From positions 42,795-106,794 of the forward strand of contig CALHPU010000035.1 of the NCBI GenBank assembly GCA_938036435.1: 64,000 nt of DNA. The letters are read 5' to 3'. Shown here piece after piece: positions 38,411 to 49,060 of this stretch. The translations under genes were made by a program, and so were the position numbers. The notes beneath the pieces are model-generated. The model made no database searches, was not told the origin of the DNA, and saw only the letters and a list, made by a program, of their open reading frames with translations. Each line of letters starts with the position of its first letter. Positions within the stretch are counted from its first letter, which is position 1. The stretch comes from an uncultured Pirellulaceae bacterium (GTDB lineage: Bacteria > Planctomycetota > Planctomycetia > Pirellulales > Pirellulaceae).

Positions 38411-41400
38411 GTGCGCTTTTATCGTTCCACAATGCTGGCAGTTTTGTTTGGGGCTTCTACTATCGGATGTCTTTCGCATGTGCATGCACAGTCTTTCGAT
38501 TACCCTGACAATAGCGAATCAATCATTTCAAGATGGGCCGCTAAGCCAAACTCGAAGACGACAAGTCCTGATCTGTCATCTTCACGGTTTCCGGGACCGC
38601 AAAATTCGCCATCTCAATTTTCGCTCCAACGCTTCATACCCGCGCAAAAGATCGCTCCCTCCTCAAAACTAGTGGAACGCATTCGCGCGTTTGACAGCCG
38701 CAAGGCTTATTCATTGCCGGCGCCGGTCACTGGAGATTCGATTGCCATTGAAAGGACGAGACAAGCGTCTTGGGCGGCGGCTTTGCCTCGTAGACAAGTT
38801 GAGCAATCAATTCTCGAGGTCGTCGAACAGGGACCTTCGGTCGATCTCGATCAGCCAAGGTACTCACGAAACAACTATGAACCAATTAGCAAAACTCAAA
38901 CACCTCAAACGACTCCCAACGTAAACTACTCAAACGTAGCAGCCCTCTCCACCACGACCCAAACACCCGTCGCCACTGCATCACCTTCGGCAGTCAACTC
39001 CAGTACGACCGCTGACGCATTTCCGTTGCCAAAAGTTCGATCTGGAGAATCAGGATTAACCTCCACTCAGGCCATCCTCAAACGTCAGCGACAGCAAAAT
39101 CAGAATCTTGCTCGTACATCGAACACCAACCAACGCTCAGTGACTGAGCCACGGCGTTTCGCGGAAGGCTCGTTTGAAAACGAGTTCAACAAAGCCTATG
39201 AAGTGATTGTCAACGAGCACGCCAAAAGGGCTGCTTCGACTTCAACGGCACCACCATCGGTTCGAGTTGCCCAGAAGCGTTCGGTCAATGCCGTCAGCGC
39301 TGGTCACAGCCTGACCGACCGCGAACTCTCTTCAAACGATGGTCCCGCGTTCGACCTCATTGAACAAAACACAAACGCACCCGGTGAACTTCAACTTCCT
39401 CCTCTGGGAGATTCTCAGAAAGTCGCACCGGGTGACTTTCGGCATCCTGACCTCGGCGGACCCAGTCCAAACGAAAATGCAGACTTCGCTCCTCCCGGCA
39501 GCATGCTTTTTGAAGCACCTGCGCAACCCGCCACTGAGGTTGAACCGCAACGGGAGCCAGATATCCTGCCGTCACTCAAGGAAGCGACTTCGGATACTTC
39601 ACCAGAACCAGTTTTTTCATCAGAACCAGCTTTCGTTAGTCCTCCGCAATCTCCCGCCGCGCCCAAAGTGGATCTCGCTGAACAGTTTGAAGAGTTTGCA
39701 CCTGTTGAAACCTCAAAAACGTGGAAGCCACCGGTTATTCCCACGAGCCCAACCGAACAAATGGTTCCGGAGCACCCAACCGACTTGGCAGCACCTTCTA
39801 GCAGTGTCGAAACCATCGAAGAGGATGTCGCATGGTGGAAATCCCGTGTCGGCCAACCGCTTCATGTTCAGAATACGGCTCAACCAGTGGATACCAACGG
39901 TCTGGTCTTAGAAGCCCTTCGCAGTTCGCCGCTAATCAAGTCCGTGAGCAAAACGCCATTGATTCGAGAACTGCAAGTGGTGGAGGCCGATGCCGAATTC
40001 GATGCTGTGAGGTTTCTCAACTCTCAGTTCCAAGACCGCGTTGACCCAGTCGGCAACAGTCTTACCACCGGTGGTGAGCCCTTCCTCGAAGATAATATTT
40101 GGACTGCCGAAGGTGGAATCAGAAAACGACTTCGCAACGGTGGGAACTACAGCCTGTCCCAGACACTAGGCTTTCAGAACAGCAACTCGACTTTCTTTAC
40201 TCCGCAAGACCAAGGGACGGCAACGTTGGCCCTTAACGTGACCCAACCGCTACTGCGAGGACGAGGACGCTACATCAATCAGGCTCAGATCTTGATCGCT
40301 CAATCCACTGGAAGTGCGGCGTGGGACACGTTCAAATCTGAACTTCAAGAAGAACTAGAAGGCATGGTCACCGCGTACTGGGACCTGTACCTGCAACGCA
40401 GCATCTTCCTCCAAAAGAAACGCAATGTTGAACGCGGCCAAGTGATGCTTGACCGTCTGTTGGGTCGCAAAGATTTGGATTCGCTTCCCGCTCAGATTGC
40501 GCGCGCGAAATCCGCAGTGCTTACTCGGCGGACCGAGTTAGCAAATGCTTTCCGTGACGTTCGCAATGCGGAAACAGAAATTCGTCGACGCGTCGCCGAC
40601 AAAAACTGGCAGGCCAGCCAATCGGTTGAGCTTCTACCAATGGAAATGCCATTCGCTCAACTTAATGGTTTGGAACTAGAGCAGGTCGTCTACACCGCAC
40701 TTGAAAACCGGCCAGAGATCGCCGAAGCCATCCGTCGCATTCGTATTGCGGGAGTCCAGCGAGACGTTTCGGCAAATGAACTTCTACCCGAACTCTCATT
40801 GCTGTTGGGAACCTACGTGAGCAGTCTGCGTGGGGACACCGGAATTTTGAACGCTTTCCAAGATCAATTCGGACAAGTCACCCCGGGCTACAGCGTTGGT
40901 TTGGAGTATGAACTTCCCTACCGCAATCGCGCAGCCAGAAGCCGATTTCAACAGCGTAACCTTCAACTCCGCCGCCTGCAAAACGAACTTGAAAACGTCA
41001 TCCAGAACGTAATTGCAGAATCACAAGTCGCCACCCGTCAGGTAACTTCGGCGTTCGAAACGCTCAAGGCTGCTAGAGAGGCCGTGGTTGCATCGCGTGC
41101 GGATTTGCTACAAAACCAAAAGCGATGGGAATCGTTCGCGCTCGTGGAAGGCGATCTAACCGATGGACAATCTCCCACAGTCGTACTCGACCAGTTGCTT
41201 GATTCACAAGAGCGACTTGCACAGGCCGAAAACGTTTTCGCGGAAGCAGAGCAAGGGCTAAAGATCGCTGAGGTTTCGCTGCAGCGGACGATGGGAACAC
41301 TATTGATGCACCAGCAGGTTGACTTCAGTCGTTCTGTCAAATGCGATGTACCCACAATCCACATCAACAAAGCGAACGCTTCGGCTGCAAGGCACCTACA

Positions 41401-41770
41401 GCCGGCTCAACCTGAATTCTCATCGCCATCGCAGTTCAACGCACCACAGTTCAACGCACCACAGTTCAACGCACCACAACATAACGCACCGGAGTTTGTT
41501 CAACAGCGACCTGCACAACGGCGTGTATCAACACTGCAAAGCATCTTGCCGACTCCAACCAATAAAGAGGTTGCAAGATTGATGCAACCACCGGGCTTCT
41601 CGGAGAGTTCGACTGCACGCACGTCGAATGATTGGACTCCTCCAAATAATCCAATATCGTTAGGGGCTCGTCAGTCCGGCTACTCGCCAACGCCAACACG
41701 TATTGAGCAGACAGGCTACCGCTCAGACGGTTCCGATCCACAATTCGACTTCGGCTACCCAGCAAAATAG
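38411..41770 (+). CDS. TolC-family outer membrane efflux protein with long N-terminal linker
   Basis: The GTG at 38411 is chosen because GGAG at 38401-38404 lies six bases upstream and a signal peptide follows (STMLAVLFGASTIGCLSHVHA). The 1119-residue product is more than twice the normal TolC length. Residues of about 25-490 are a Pro/Ser/Thr/Gln-rich low-complexity region. The outer membrane efflux domain spans about 500-990, with LNVTQPLLRGRGRY, VTAYWDLYLQRSIF, LENRPEIAEAIRRIRIAG and LPELSLLLGTYVSS; DQLLDSQERLAQAENVFAEA is the coiled coil. A final Pro/Gln-rich tail includes a perfect short repeat. It presumably forms a trimeric exit duct for an unlinked exporter; no pump genes are adjacent. 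The linker might cross the periplasm or bind the wall. Confidence 0.85.
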   Translation: MRFYRSTMLAVLFGASTIGCLSHVHAQSFDYPDNSESIISRWAAKPNSKTTSPDLSSSRFPGPQNSPSQFSLQRFIPAQKIAPSSKLVERIRAFDSRKAYSLPAPVTGDSIAIERTRQASWAAALPRRQVEQSILEVVEQGPSVDLDQPRYSRNNYEPISKTQTPQTTPNVNYSNVAALSTTTQTPVATASPSAVNSSTTADAFPLPKVRSGESGLTSTQAILKRQRQQNQNLARTSNTNQRSVTEPRRFAEGSFENEFNKAYEVIVNEHAKRAASTSTAPPSVRVAQKRSVNAVSAGHSLTDRELSSNDGPAFDLIEQNTNAPGELQLPPLGDSQKVAPGDFRHPDLGGPSPNENADFAPPGSMLFEAPAQPATEVEPQREPDILPSLKEATSDTSPEPVFSSEPAFVSPPQSPAAPKVDLAEQFEEFAPVETSKTWKPPVIPTSPTEQMVPEHPTDLAAPSSSVETIEEDVAWWKSRVGQPLHVQNTAQPVDTNGLVLEALRSSPLIKSVSKTPLIRELQVVEADAEFDAVRFLNSQFQDRVDPVGNSLTTGGEPFLEDNIWTAEGGIRKRLRNGGNYSLSQTLGFQNSNSTFFTPQDQGTATLALNVTQPLLRGRGRYINQAQILIAQSTGSAAWDTFKSELQEELEGMVTAYWDLYLQRSIFLQKKRNVERGQVMLDRLLGRKDLDSLPAQIARAKSAVLTRRTELANAFRDVRNAETEIRRRVADKNWQASQSVELLPMEMPFAQLNGLELEQVVYTALENRPEIAEAIRRIRIAGVQRDVSANELLPELSLLLGTYVSSLRGDTGILNAFQDQFGQVTPGYSVGLEYELPYRNRAARSRFQQRNLQLRRLQNELENVIQNVIAESQVATRQVTSAFETLKAAREAVVASRADLLQNQKRWESFALVEGDLTDGQSPTVVLDQLLDSQERLAQAENVFAEAEQGLKIAEVSLQRTMGTLLMHQQVDFSRSVKCDVPTIHINKANASAARHLQPAQPEFSSPSQFNAPQFNAPQFNAPQHNAPEFVQQRPAQRRVSTLQSILPTPTNKEVARLMQPPGFSESSTARTSNDWTPPNNPISLGARQSGYSPTPTRIEQTGYRSDGSDPQFDFGYPAK
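41432..41490 (+). repeat. Short tandem coding repeat (QFNAP units)
   Basis: The 15-base unit CAGTTCAACGCACCA occurs three times in a row and a fourth copy differs slightly (CAACATAACGCACCG). It encodes QFNAP-type repeats in the C-terminal tail of the TolC-like protein and could slip in copy number. Confidence 0.85.
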
Positions 41771-41918
41771 ATGTCGTTTGTCAAGATCCTATGCACCTGC
41801 AAAGTTAAGTTCTGAACACTTCTTTATCCACTAGCAAGGCGGTTGGGGATTTGATGGCTATCCTGTAAACTGTAGGGTTTGCTGTCGATAAATCCATTGG
41901 ATCGGAACCTCCCAAGAA

Positions 41919-44900
41919 ATGCCTGCTTCGGATATCGTTGTCAAAGGTGCTCGTGAACATAACCTTCAAGACGTCAACCTAGTTCTTCCACGCAACCAGC
42001 TCATCTGCCTCACCGGGGTCTCGGGAAGTGGAAAAAGTTCGTTCGCGTTTGACACAGTCTTTGCCGAAGGTCAGAGGCGATACGTGGAGAGCCTCTCTAG
42101 CTTCGCTCGCCAGTTCTTGGGCCAGATGCCCAAACCGGATGTCGACCTGATTTCAGGGTTGAGTCCCTCGATCTCAATCTCGCAGAAATCGTCGGGCAAC
42201 AATCCTCGTTCGACCGTCGGCACGATCACAGAGATCTATGATTTCTTGCGGGTTTTGTACGCGCGAGTCGGTCAAGGATACTGTCCTAGCTGTGACAAGC
42301 CAATCACGGCGCAATCGCGTGACCAGATCATTGGTGCGATCATGATGATGGATGTCGGCACGGACTATGCCGTCCTCGCGCCCGTTGTCCGCAACCAAAA
42401 AGGTGAACATCGTGACCTATTTTCAGACCTACTCAAACGCGGATACACCCGAGCGCGCGTCGATGGCGAAATTGTTTTGCTCTCGGGCGAGGCCAACCTC
42501 GATCGCACGAAACGTCACAATGTAGAGGTCGTTGTCGATCGGCTGACCGCAGGCCCCAACATTCGAGGCAGGCTATCCGAGTCCGTTGAAGCGGCACTTA
42601 AGCTCGGCAAGGGAACTCTAGTCCTACAGATTGAAGGCGACGAGGCTCCCAACGTAGAGCTCACCGAATCGACTACAGACGACTCAATGGAGTCTGATGA
42701 AGTCGAAGGCACAAAATCCAAACGCGGCAGAAAATCAGCTCGTGCCAAAAAAACGTCCTCCGCTGAAACTTCGACTGATCGGGTCTTCTCCTCTCAATAC
42801 TCCTGTGCGGGATGCGGCATCAGTTTCACGCCGCCAACGCCACAGATGTTCAGTTTCAATAGTCCACAGGGCATGTGTTCGACATGCGACGGACTGGGCG
42901 AGTTGTTTACTTTTGATCGTGACTTGCTGATCACTGACCCTTCGAAGTCATTCCAACAAGGCTGCTTTGACCTGCTGGGCAAATGGAAAGACCTTGGCCG
43001 TTGGAAGCGCCACATCTATCAGGGCGTCGCCGACACCTATGAGCGAGTCCACGAGTTGGAGCCCGGCACGATGCTGGAAACGGCTTGGGAAGAATTGCCG
43101 GAGGAAATCCAAGACGCTTGGCTGTACGGCACAGGCGATCTGAACATCACCTACACTTGGCGCGGGGGTGCTTCTCCGATGAAGTACGGCGGCCCATTCC
43201 CCGGCGTGATCTCTGAATTAGACGAACAGTACCACAAAACGACCGGTGCCGCGAAGATCCGCAAACTCGAAGCCTACATGAACGAAGTCGATTGCGTGGA
43301 ATGTCACGGAGATCGTCTGAATAACCAAGCGCGTCACTTCCGCATGACTTCGACGGTTGAGAAATTCGCGGACAACCCCAGCCTTTCCTTGCCTCAAGTT
43401 TGCGAGTTGTCGATTGCGGACGCGTTTGAGTTTTTCTCCGCCATGGAGTTAGATCCGACACGCGCCTTTGTCGCCATCGAACCCATTAAGGAGATTCGCA
43501 ACCGGCTCGGATTCTTACTCAATGTCGGGCTCGACTACTTGAACCTTAGCCGAACTGCGCCGACGCTCTCCGGCGGCGAAAGCCAACGCATTCGCTTGGC
43601 GGGCCAGATTGGCGCGGGCTTGGTGGGAGTCCTGTACATTCTGGACGAACCCTCCATCGGACTTCATCCACGCGATAACGATCGACTGATCAATACTCTG
43701 CAACATCTGCGTGATGTGGGTAACACCGTCGTCGTGGTCGAACACGATGAGGACACTATGCGTGCGGCCGATTACTTGATCGACTTCGGTCCCGGGCCCG
43801 GCGTGCGCGGCGGCGAAGTGGTCGTCGAAGGACACCCCTCGGAAATCATCAAGTCAAAAACGAGCCTCACTGCACAGTATCTCTCGGGGGCTCTTGAGAT
43901 CGAAATACCCGAAGTTCGCCGCCAAGGAGATTCGACCAAACAGTTGACCATTGGCGGTGCCAGACACAACAACCTCAAGGATATCGACATCGAGATTCCG
44001 CTGGGGAAATTCGTCTGCGTGACGGGCGTCTCGGGGAGTGGCAAAAGTTCGTTTGTCAACGAGATTCTCGTTGAGACACTACGGCAAGAGCTTAACGGCG
44101 GCATCGGCGATCCGGGCGATCACGACAGCCTCGACGGCATCGAAAACCTTGACAAAATGATCGCTATTGATCAGTCGCCGATCGGTCGCACACCGCGTTC
44201 GAATCCGGGGACTTATATCAAATTGTTCGATGAGATTCGTAAACTCTACACGCAACTTCCGGAAGCCAAGACGCGCGGTTACGCTCCTGGACGATTCAGC
44301 TTCAACGTTAAAGGCGGACGTTGTGAGGCTTGCGAAGGAAACGGCTCCAATAAACTAGAAATGGATTTCCTAGCCGACATTTGGGTCAAGTGCCCTGTGT
44401 GCAATGGACAGCGTTTCAATCGAGAGACGCTTCAGGTCAAATTTCGCGATAAGTCAATCGCTGATGTGCTCAACATGGAAGTCGAAGAAGCAATCGGCTT
44501 TTTCGAAAACATTCCCAAGGTCTACAACAAGCTTCTTACATTGCAGGCCGTTGGTCTTGAGTATTTAAAGATCGGGCAGCCCTCGCCAACACTCTCCGGC
44601 GGTGAAGCTCAACGAATTAAATTGGCCCGGGAACTGGTTAAGCGTAGCACGGGCAAAACGCTCTACCTGCTGGACGAACCAACCACCGGACTGCACTTCG
44701 CCGACATCAAACTTTTACTGAAAGTCCTTCAGGATTTTGTTGATGCTGGCAACACGGTCTTGGTCGTCGAACACAACTTGGACGTCATAAAGACCGCTGA
44801 CTGGATCATTGACATTGGGCCTGAAGGAGGAAGTGGTGGAGGACGAGTCGTTTGTGCTGGACCGCCGGAGAAAGTCGCCCAATGCGAGGAATCCTACACT

Positions 44901-47900
44901 GGCCGAGCTTTGAAGAAAGCGATGGGGCCGATCCCAGAGATTGCTAAACCGCTGAAGAAAAAATCCGACACGCCTGAACTCGCGCAAACCGTCAAGGTGC
45001 GTGGTGCGAAACAGCACAATTTGCGGACCGTCGACTGCGACATCGAACGCGACAAAATGACGGTCTTCTGCGGCCCCAGCGGCAGCGGTAAAAGCTCGAT
45101 GGCGATGGACACAATCTACGCCGAGGGACAGCGGCGATACGTGGAGAGCCTTTCGTCCTACGCGCGGCAGTTCGTTAACCAACTGGAGAAACCAAAGGTA
45201 GAGTTGATTGAAGGGCTCTCACCTGCAATCGCAATCGAACAGAAGAACCTTGGCTCAACGCCACGCAGTACCGTCGGCACCGTGACCGAGGTATACGACT
45301 ACTTGCGGATTCTGATGGCGCGATTGGGCACGCCATACTGCCCGGATTGCGATGCAACAATCGGCACACAAACCAGTGACGACATCGTTGACAAAATCAT
45401 GCAGCACGATGAAGGCACGCGTTTGATGTTGATGGCCCCAATCGGCTTAGACGTCAACCAAACCTATGAAAAACTATGGGAAGAGGTTCGCGCGATGGGA
45501 TTCCAACGTGTCCGCATCGACAACCAAACATTAAGTATCGATGACGCTCCAGAACTGAACCGTCGCAACCGTCACTTGATCGAGGTCGTTGTCGATCGCA
45601 TCGTGGTTAAGCCGGAATCACGTTCACGTATTGCCGATTCTTTGGAAGCAGCACTATCGGTTGGCAAAGGCATCTGCAATGTGGCCGAACCGATGGAAAA
45701 GGTTCCGGAAAAGCATTGGAAAGTCGTCAAGCATTCTCAACATCTGGCATGCGAGTGTTGCGGCCGCAGCTTCGATCATCTGACACCAAACAACTTCTCC
45801 TTCAACAGTCAACTTGGCTGGTGCCCGGACTGCGAGGGCATCGGCACGCAAACTGGAGCCAACCCAGCAGCCGTGATGAAGGATGGCGAGCTGTCGTTGA
45901 AGGAAGGTGCCATTGGGCTCTGGCCAGACGTTTCCCAAAAACTGTCTAAGGATATGCTCAGAGCGTTTACTGATGGAACCGGAATTCCCGATAACCGTCC
46001 CTTCAATCAACTGGATGCTCGACAACGCCGAATGGTGTTCTACGGTACGGGAGACCGTTGGTTTGATGTGATGGACAAAGACGAAAACGTGTTGTTCTCA
46101 TTCCAGTTCAAGGGAGTTTTCCCGACGCTCGAAGAGGCATCTCGATTGTCACCGTCGCTGCGAGCAAAGATGCAGTCGTTGATCGGCGAAGTCGAATGTG
46201 GTTGCTGTGGCGGCAGTCGTCTACGAGACGACGCGGCAGCAGTGCGTTTCCGTGACTTGACCATCGACGGCATCTGCCGGACGCCACTGGGAACGCTCAG
46301 TAAAGTAATGAGCAAGTGGAAGCTTGACAAGCGCGAGAAAAAAATCGCTGGCGAATTGATTCGCGAAGTGACCAGCCGCGTTGAATTCCTTAATGATGTC
46401 GGCTTGCAATACATTACGATCAATCGAACAGCCGCTTCGCTATCCAACGGAGAAGCGCAACGCATTCGCTTGGCCAGTCAATTAGGCAGCGGTCTTTGCG
46501 GGGTCCTGTATGTGCTTGACGAACCGACGATCGGACTTCACCCGCGCGACAACACTCGACTGCTGAAGGCACTACATCGCCTCCGAGATCTGGGCAACAC
46601 ACTGATCGTGGTAGAACACGATCGTGAAGTCATCGAAAACAGTGACAACATTTGTGATTTTGGCCCGGAAGCAGGAGTCAACGGCGGAAACATTGTGGCC
46701 GCAGGAACAGCAGCGGAAGTTGCAAAATCCAAAACATCCGTTACCGGTCCGTTTATCAGTGGCAGGAAGGGAATCGCGATTCCGTCCAACCGACGCCCTG
46801 CCCTTTCATTGGACCCTGAATTCAAAGACGTTGACTTTACGAAGGTCACGCTGAAAAAGGCGACGAAGAAGAAGGCTACGACCAAGAAAAAGGCTGCCAG
46901 CAAACCTGTGCCGATGGCGACCACGATCGATGTTGTTGGAGCTCGTCACAACAACCTCAAAGACACCTCTGTCCGATTTCCATTAGAATCGCTGACTGTG
47001 GTGACCGGACCAAGTGGTTGTGGTAAGAGTAGTCTGGTCAACGAGATTCTGTACAAATCGTTGGCTCGACGATTGCACCGCGCTTCGGCAACGCCGGGTG
47101 CTCACAAGGGTATCCGCGGAATCGACAACATCAATAAAGTGATCCGCGTGGATCAAACGCCGCTTGGGAATTCGCCGTCATCTAATCCGGCCACCTACAC
47201 GGGTGCGTTTGACCTGATCCGTGAATTGTTCGCGCAGTTGCCCGATGCAAAGATCCGTGGCTTTACGGCACGGCGATTCAGCTTCAACGTCCCCGGCGGA
47301 CGCTGTGAAGAATGTTTCGGCAACGGTCAGATCTGTATTGAAATGCACTTCTTACCTGATGTTTGGGTCGAGTGCGAGGCGTGTAAAGGCCGGCGCTATA
47401 ACGAGGACACTCTTGCCGTACGATACAACGGCCGAACGATCGACGATGTCCTGAAGATGCCATGCGGCGAGGCGCTGGAACACTTTTCCAACATCCCGAA
47501 GATTCGTCGCATCTTAAAGACGCTGTGTGACGTTGGATTGGACTATGTGACCTTGGGACAGAGCGCCCCAACGCTCTCCGGCGGAGAAGCTCAACGCGTG
47601 AAACTTTCGGCCGAATTGGCTCGACCAGATACAGGCCGGACGTTGTACTTGTTGGATGAACCGACCACAGGTCTGCACTTCAACGACCTTGAGAAATTGC
47701 TGGAGGTCATCCAGCGACTGGTCGATGTCGGCAATACCGTTATTTTGATTGAGCATAACCTCGACATTATCAAGGCCGCGGACTGGGTGATCGACATGGG
47801 CCCTGAAGCGGGCATCGATGGAGGTCAGGTCGTCATTCAAGGCACACCGGAGACGGTGGCCGCATATGCCAAGGCGGCATTGGGCGAGACGCTCACCGCC

Positions 47901-49049
47901 TCCAAGAAGAAGGCTTCGAAGAAGAAAACGTCCACCAAAACAACAACGAAAACATCAACCAAGAAATCGAGCCTGCCAAGAAGCTATACCGGCGAAGCGC
48001 TCATTTCGGTTCTCGAAGAAGGCCCTTACAAAAAACGTAAAGCCTACGATCCTTCTAAGGATGATCGCTGGAAGAAAGGCGATCTAGACATCGAAGATGT
48101 CGGAGCAAACGCTCAGATGCCTTGGGAGGCTGACGGCAGACGCTGGCATACTCTCGATCGAGTTGGCCGGGGAGGCGAACCGGTAAAGTGGGACGGGCGC
48201 ATTTTGGACGAGGTCGTTACGCGTATCGAACAACATGACAATTTCTCCGACACGGTTTGGAACCAAAGGACCGTTGTCGAGGTCGCGGGGGAGAAAAAGT
48301 CCCAAGGTTGGTTCTTCCACGCGGTGACCGGCGATGCGTGGTTCGTCACGCTTAAGTTCCGCGTACGACCGCGGGCATTTAAACGCGAGGAATTGGTCGA
48401 GGCAATTCCACTGCGCACGGCGAACCAAATGGAAGATTTGCCCGTTTATGGAAACAAACCTCGGGTGAAGGTCTCCAATACGAAAACTTCTTGGCAAGAG
48501 GTCGAAATCAAGGTGCACTCGTGGAATGAAATCAACACGCCGGCGTTTTGGAACTTCGTTGAAGGCGCGATAGCAAGTTTTCAAAACAAAACCCAACGTA
48601 TCGAAGCCAAAATTGACGATCAAGCGCCGTGGGCCAAGCTTGGTGAGAAATGGCATCTGATGCCAAAGGGTTTCTCGCCGAACTCCAAACCGAAGTGGGA
48701 TACTGCAGTCCTAGAAAAGTTTCGCGACCTGCTTCAAGAACTGGCCCCGAAAGGCAGTTTTGAGTGGACCAACAAGCAAGTTGTTCATTTCCATTTACCG
48801 GGCCAGAAGAAACCTTGGGTGACCCTACAAACGAAGAAACCAGACGCTCTCTGGATTCAGGTCGCTGGCCCTAAAGGAAGTTTGACGCTCGGTCAGGTCG
48901 CCGACTTCGCGAATCAAGCCTCGGCAAACAGTTCCGAGGGTCAGGATTCCGTGAAGATGTGTCTCAACGACATAGATGATGTGAAGTCCGATGAACTGAA
49001 GGCGTTTTTGAACAACCATCTAGAGTCGATGATGGCTGACGTCAGTTAG
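41919..49049 (+). CDS. uvrA: Tandem UvrA excinuclease fusion (two UvrA units) with novel C-terminal region
   Basis: A 2376-residue protein made of two complete UvrA units in one chain; UvrA recognises DNA damage in nucleotide excision repair. Unit 1 (about 1-1010) has Walker A GVSGSGKSS near 33 and near 703, signatures LSGGESQRI near 548 and LSGGEAQRIK near 890. Unit 2 (about 1025-2030) has GPSGSGKSS near 1052, GPSGCGKSS near 1697, signatures LSNGEAQRI near 1507 (Gly to Asn) and LSGGEAQRVK near 1884. Zinc motifs of the CEACEGNG and CEECFGNG type are in both. Lys/Thr-rich linkers (KKATKKKATTKKK; KKKASKKKTSTK) lie near 1650 and 1995. The last 340 residues (from about 48060) match nothing I recognise. 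One chain would mimic the normal UvrA dimer. Confidence 0.93.
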   Translation: MPASDIVVKGAREHNLQDVNLVLPRNQLICLTGVSGSGKSSFAFDTVFAEGQRRYVESLSSFARQFLGQMPKPDVDLISGLSPSISISQKSSGNNPRSTVGTITEIYDFLRVLYARVGQGYCPSCDKPITAQSRDQIIGAIMMMDVGTDYAVLAPVVRNQKGEHRDLFSDLLKRGYTRARVDGEIVLLSGEANLDRTKRHNVEVVVDRLTAGPNIRGRLSESVEAALKLGKGTLVLQIEGDEAPNVELTESTTDDSMESDEVEGTKSKRGRKSARAKKTSSAETSTDRVFSSQYSCAGCGISFTPPTPQMFSFNSPQGMCSTCDGLGELFTFDRDLLITDPSKSFQQGCFDLLGKWKDLGRWKRHIYQGVADTYERVHELEPGTMLETAWEELPEEIQDAWLYGTGDLNITYTWRGGASPMKYGGPFPGVISELDEQYHKTTGAAKIRKLEAYMNEVDCVECHGDRLNNQARHFRMTSTVEKFADNPSLSLPQVCELSIADAFEFFSAMELDPTRAFVAIEPIKEIRNRLGFLLNVGLDYLNLSRTAPTLSGGESQRIRLAGQIGAGLVGVLYILDEPSIGLHPRDNDRLINTLQHLRDVGNTVVVVEHDEDTMRAADYLIDFGPGPGVRGGEVVVEGHPSEIIKSKTSLTAQYLSGALEIEIPEVRRQGDSTKQLTIGGARHNNLKDIDIEIPLGKFVCVTGVSGSGKSSFVNEILVETLRQELNGGIGDPGDHDSLDGIENLDKMIAIDQSPIGRTPRSNPGTYIKLFDEIRKLYTQLPEAKTRGYAPGRFSFNVKGGRCEACEGNGSNKLEMDFLADIWVKCPVCNGQRFNRETLQVKFRDKSIADVLNMEVEEAIGFFENIPKVYNKLLTLQAVGLEYLKIGQPSPTLSGGEAQRIKLARELVKRSTGKTLYLLDEPTTGLHFADIKLLLKVLQDFVDAGNTVLVVEHNLDVIKTADWIIDIGPEGGSGGGRVVCAGPPEKVAQCEESYTGRALKKAMGPIPEIAKPLKKKSDTPELAQTVKVRGAKQHNLRTVDCDIERDKMTVFCGPSGSGKSSMAMDTIYAEGQRRYVESLSSYARQFVNQLEKPKVELIEGLSPAIAIEQKNLGSTPRSTVGTVTEVYDYLRILMARLGTPYCPDCDATIGTQTSDDIVDKIMQHDEGTRLMLMAPIGLDVNQTYEKLWEEVRAMGFQRVRIDNQTLSIDDAPELNRRNRHLIEVVVDRIVVKPESRSRIADSLEAALSVGKGICNVAEPMEKVPEKHWKVVKHSQHLACECCGRSFDHLTPNNFSFNSQLGWCPDCEGIGTQTGANPAAVMKDGELSLKEGAIGLWPDVSQKLSKDMLRAFTDGTGIPDNRPFNQLDARQRRMVFYGTGDRWFDVMDKDENVLFSFQFKGVFPTLEEASRLSPSLRAKMQSLIGEVECGCCGGSRLRDDAAAVRFRDLTIDGICRTPLGTLSKVMSKWKLDKREKKIAGELIREVTSRVEFLNDVGLQYITINRTAASLSNGEAQRIRLASQLGSGLCGVLYVLDEPTIGLHPRDNTRLLKALHRLRDLGNTLIVVEHDREVIENSDNICDFGPEAGVNGGNIVAAGTAAEVAKSKTSVTGPFISGRKGIAIPSNRRPALSLDPEFKDVDFTKVTLKKATKKKATTKKKAASKPVPMATTIDVVGARHNNLKDTSVRFPLESLTVVTGPSGCGKSSLVNEILYKSLARRLHRASATPGAHKGIRGIDNINKVIRVDQTPLGNSPSSNPATYTGAFDLIRELFAQLPDAKIRGFTARRFSFNVPGGRCEECFGNGQICIEMHFLPDVWVECEACKGRRYNEDTLAVRYNGRTIDDVLKMPCGEALEHFSNIPKIRRILKTLCDVGLDYVTLGQSAPTLSGGEAQRVKLSAELARPDTGRTLYLLDEPTTGLHFNDLEKLLEVIQRLVDVGNTVILIEHNLDIIKAADWVIDMGPEAGIDGGQVVIQGTPETVAAYAKAALGETLTASKKKASKKKTSTKTTTKTSTKKSSLPRSYTGEALISVLEEGPYKKRKAYDPSKDDRWKKGDLDIEDVGANAQMPWEADGRRWHTLDRVGRGGEPVKWDGRILDEVVTRIEQHDNFSDTVWNQRTVVEVAGEKKSQGWFFHAVTGDAWFVTLKFRVRPRAFKREELVEAIPLRTANQMEDLPVYGNKPRVKVSNTKTSWQEVEIKVHSWNEINTPAFWNFVEGAIASFQNKTQRIEAKIDDQAPWAKLGEKWHLMPKGFSPNSKPKWDTAVLEKFRDLLQELAPKGSFEWTNKQVVHFHLPGQKKPWVTLQTKKPDALWIQVAGPKGSLTLGQVADFANQASANSSEGQDSVKMCLNDIDDVKSDELKAFLNNHLESMMADVS

Positions 49050-49060
49050 TCCCAGTAAAC

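Noticed and set aside
48084..48656. Long minus-strand open frame (190 codons) opposite the UvrA C-terminal region
   Set aside because: It is antisense to a clearly coding frame that continues from the UvrA domains; its amino acid make-up is typical of a shadow frame and no motif is present.
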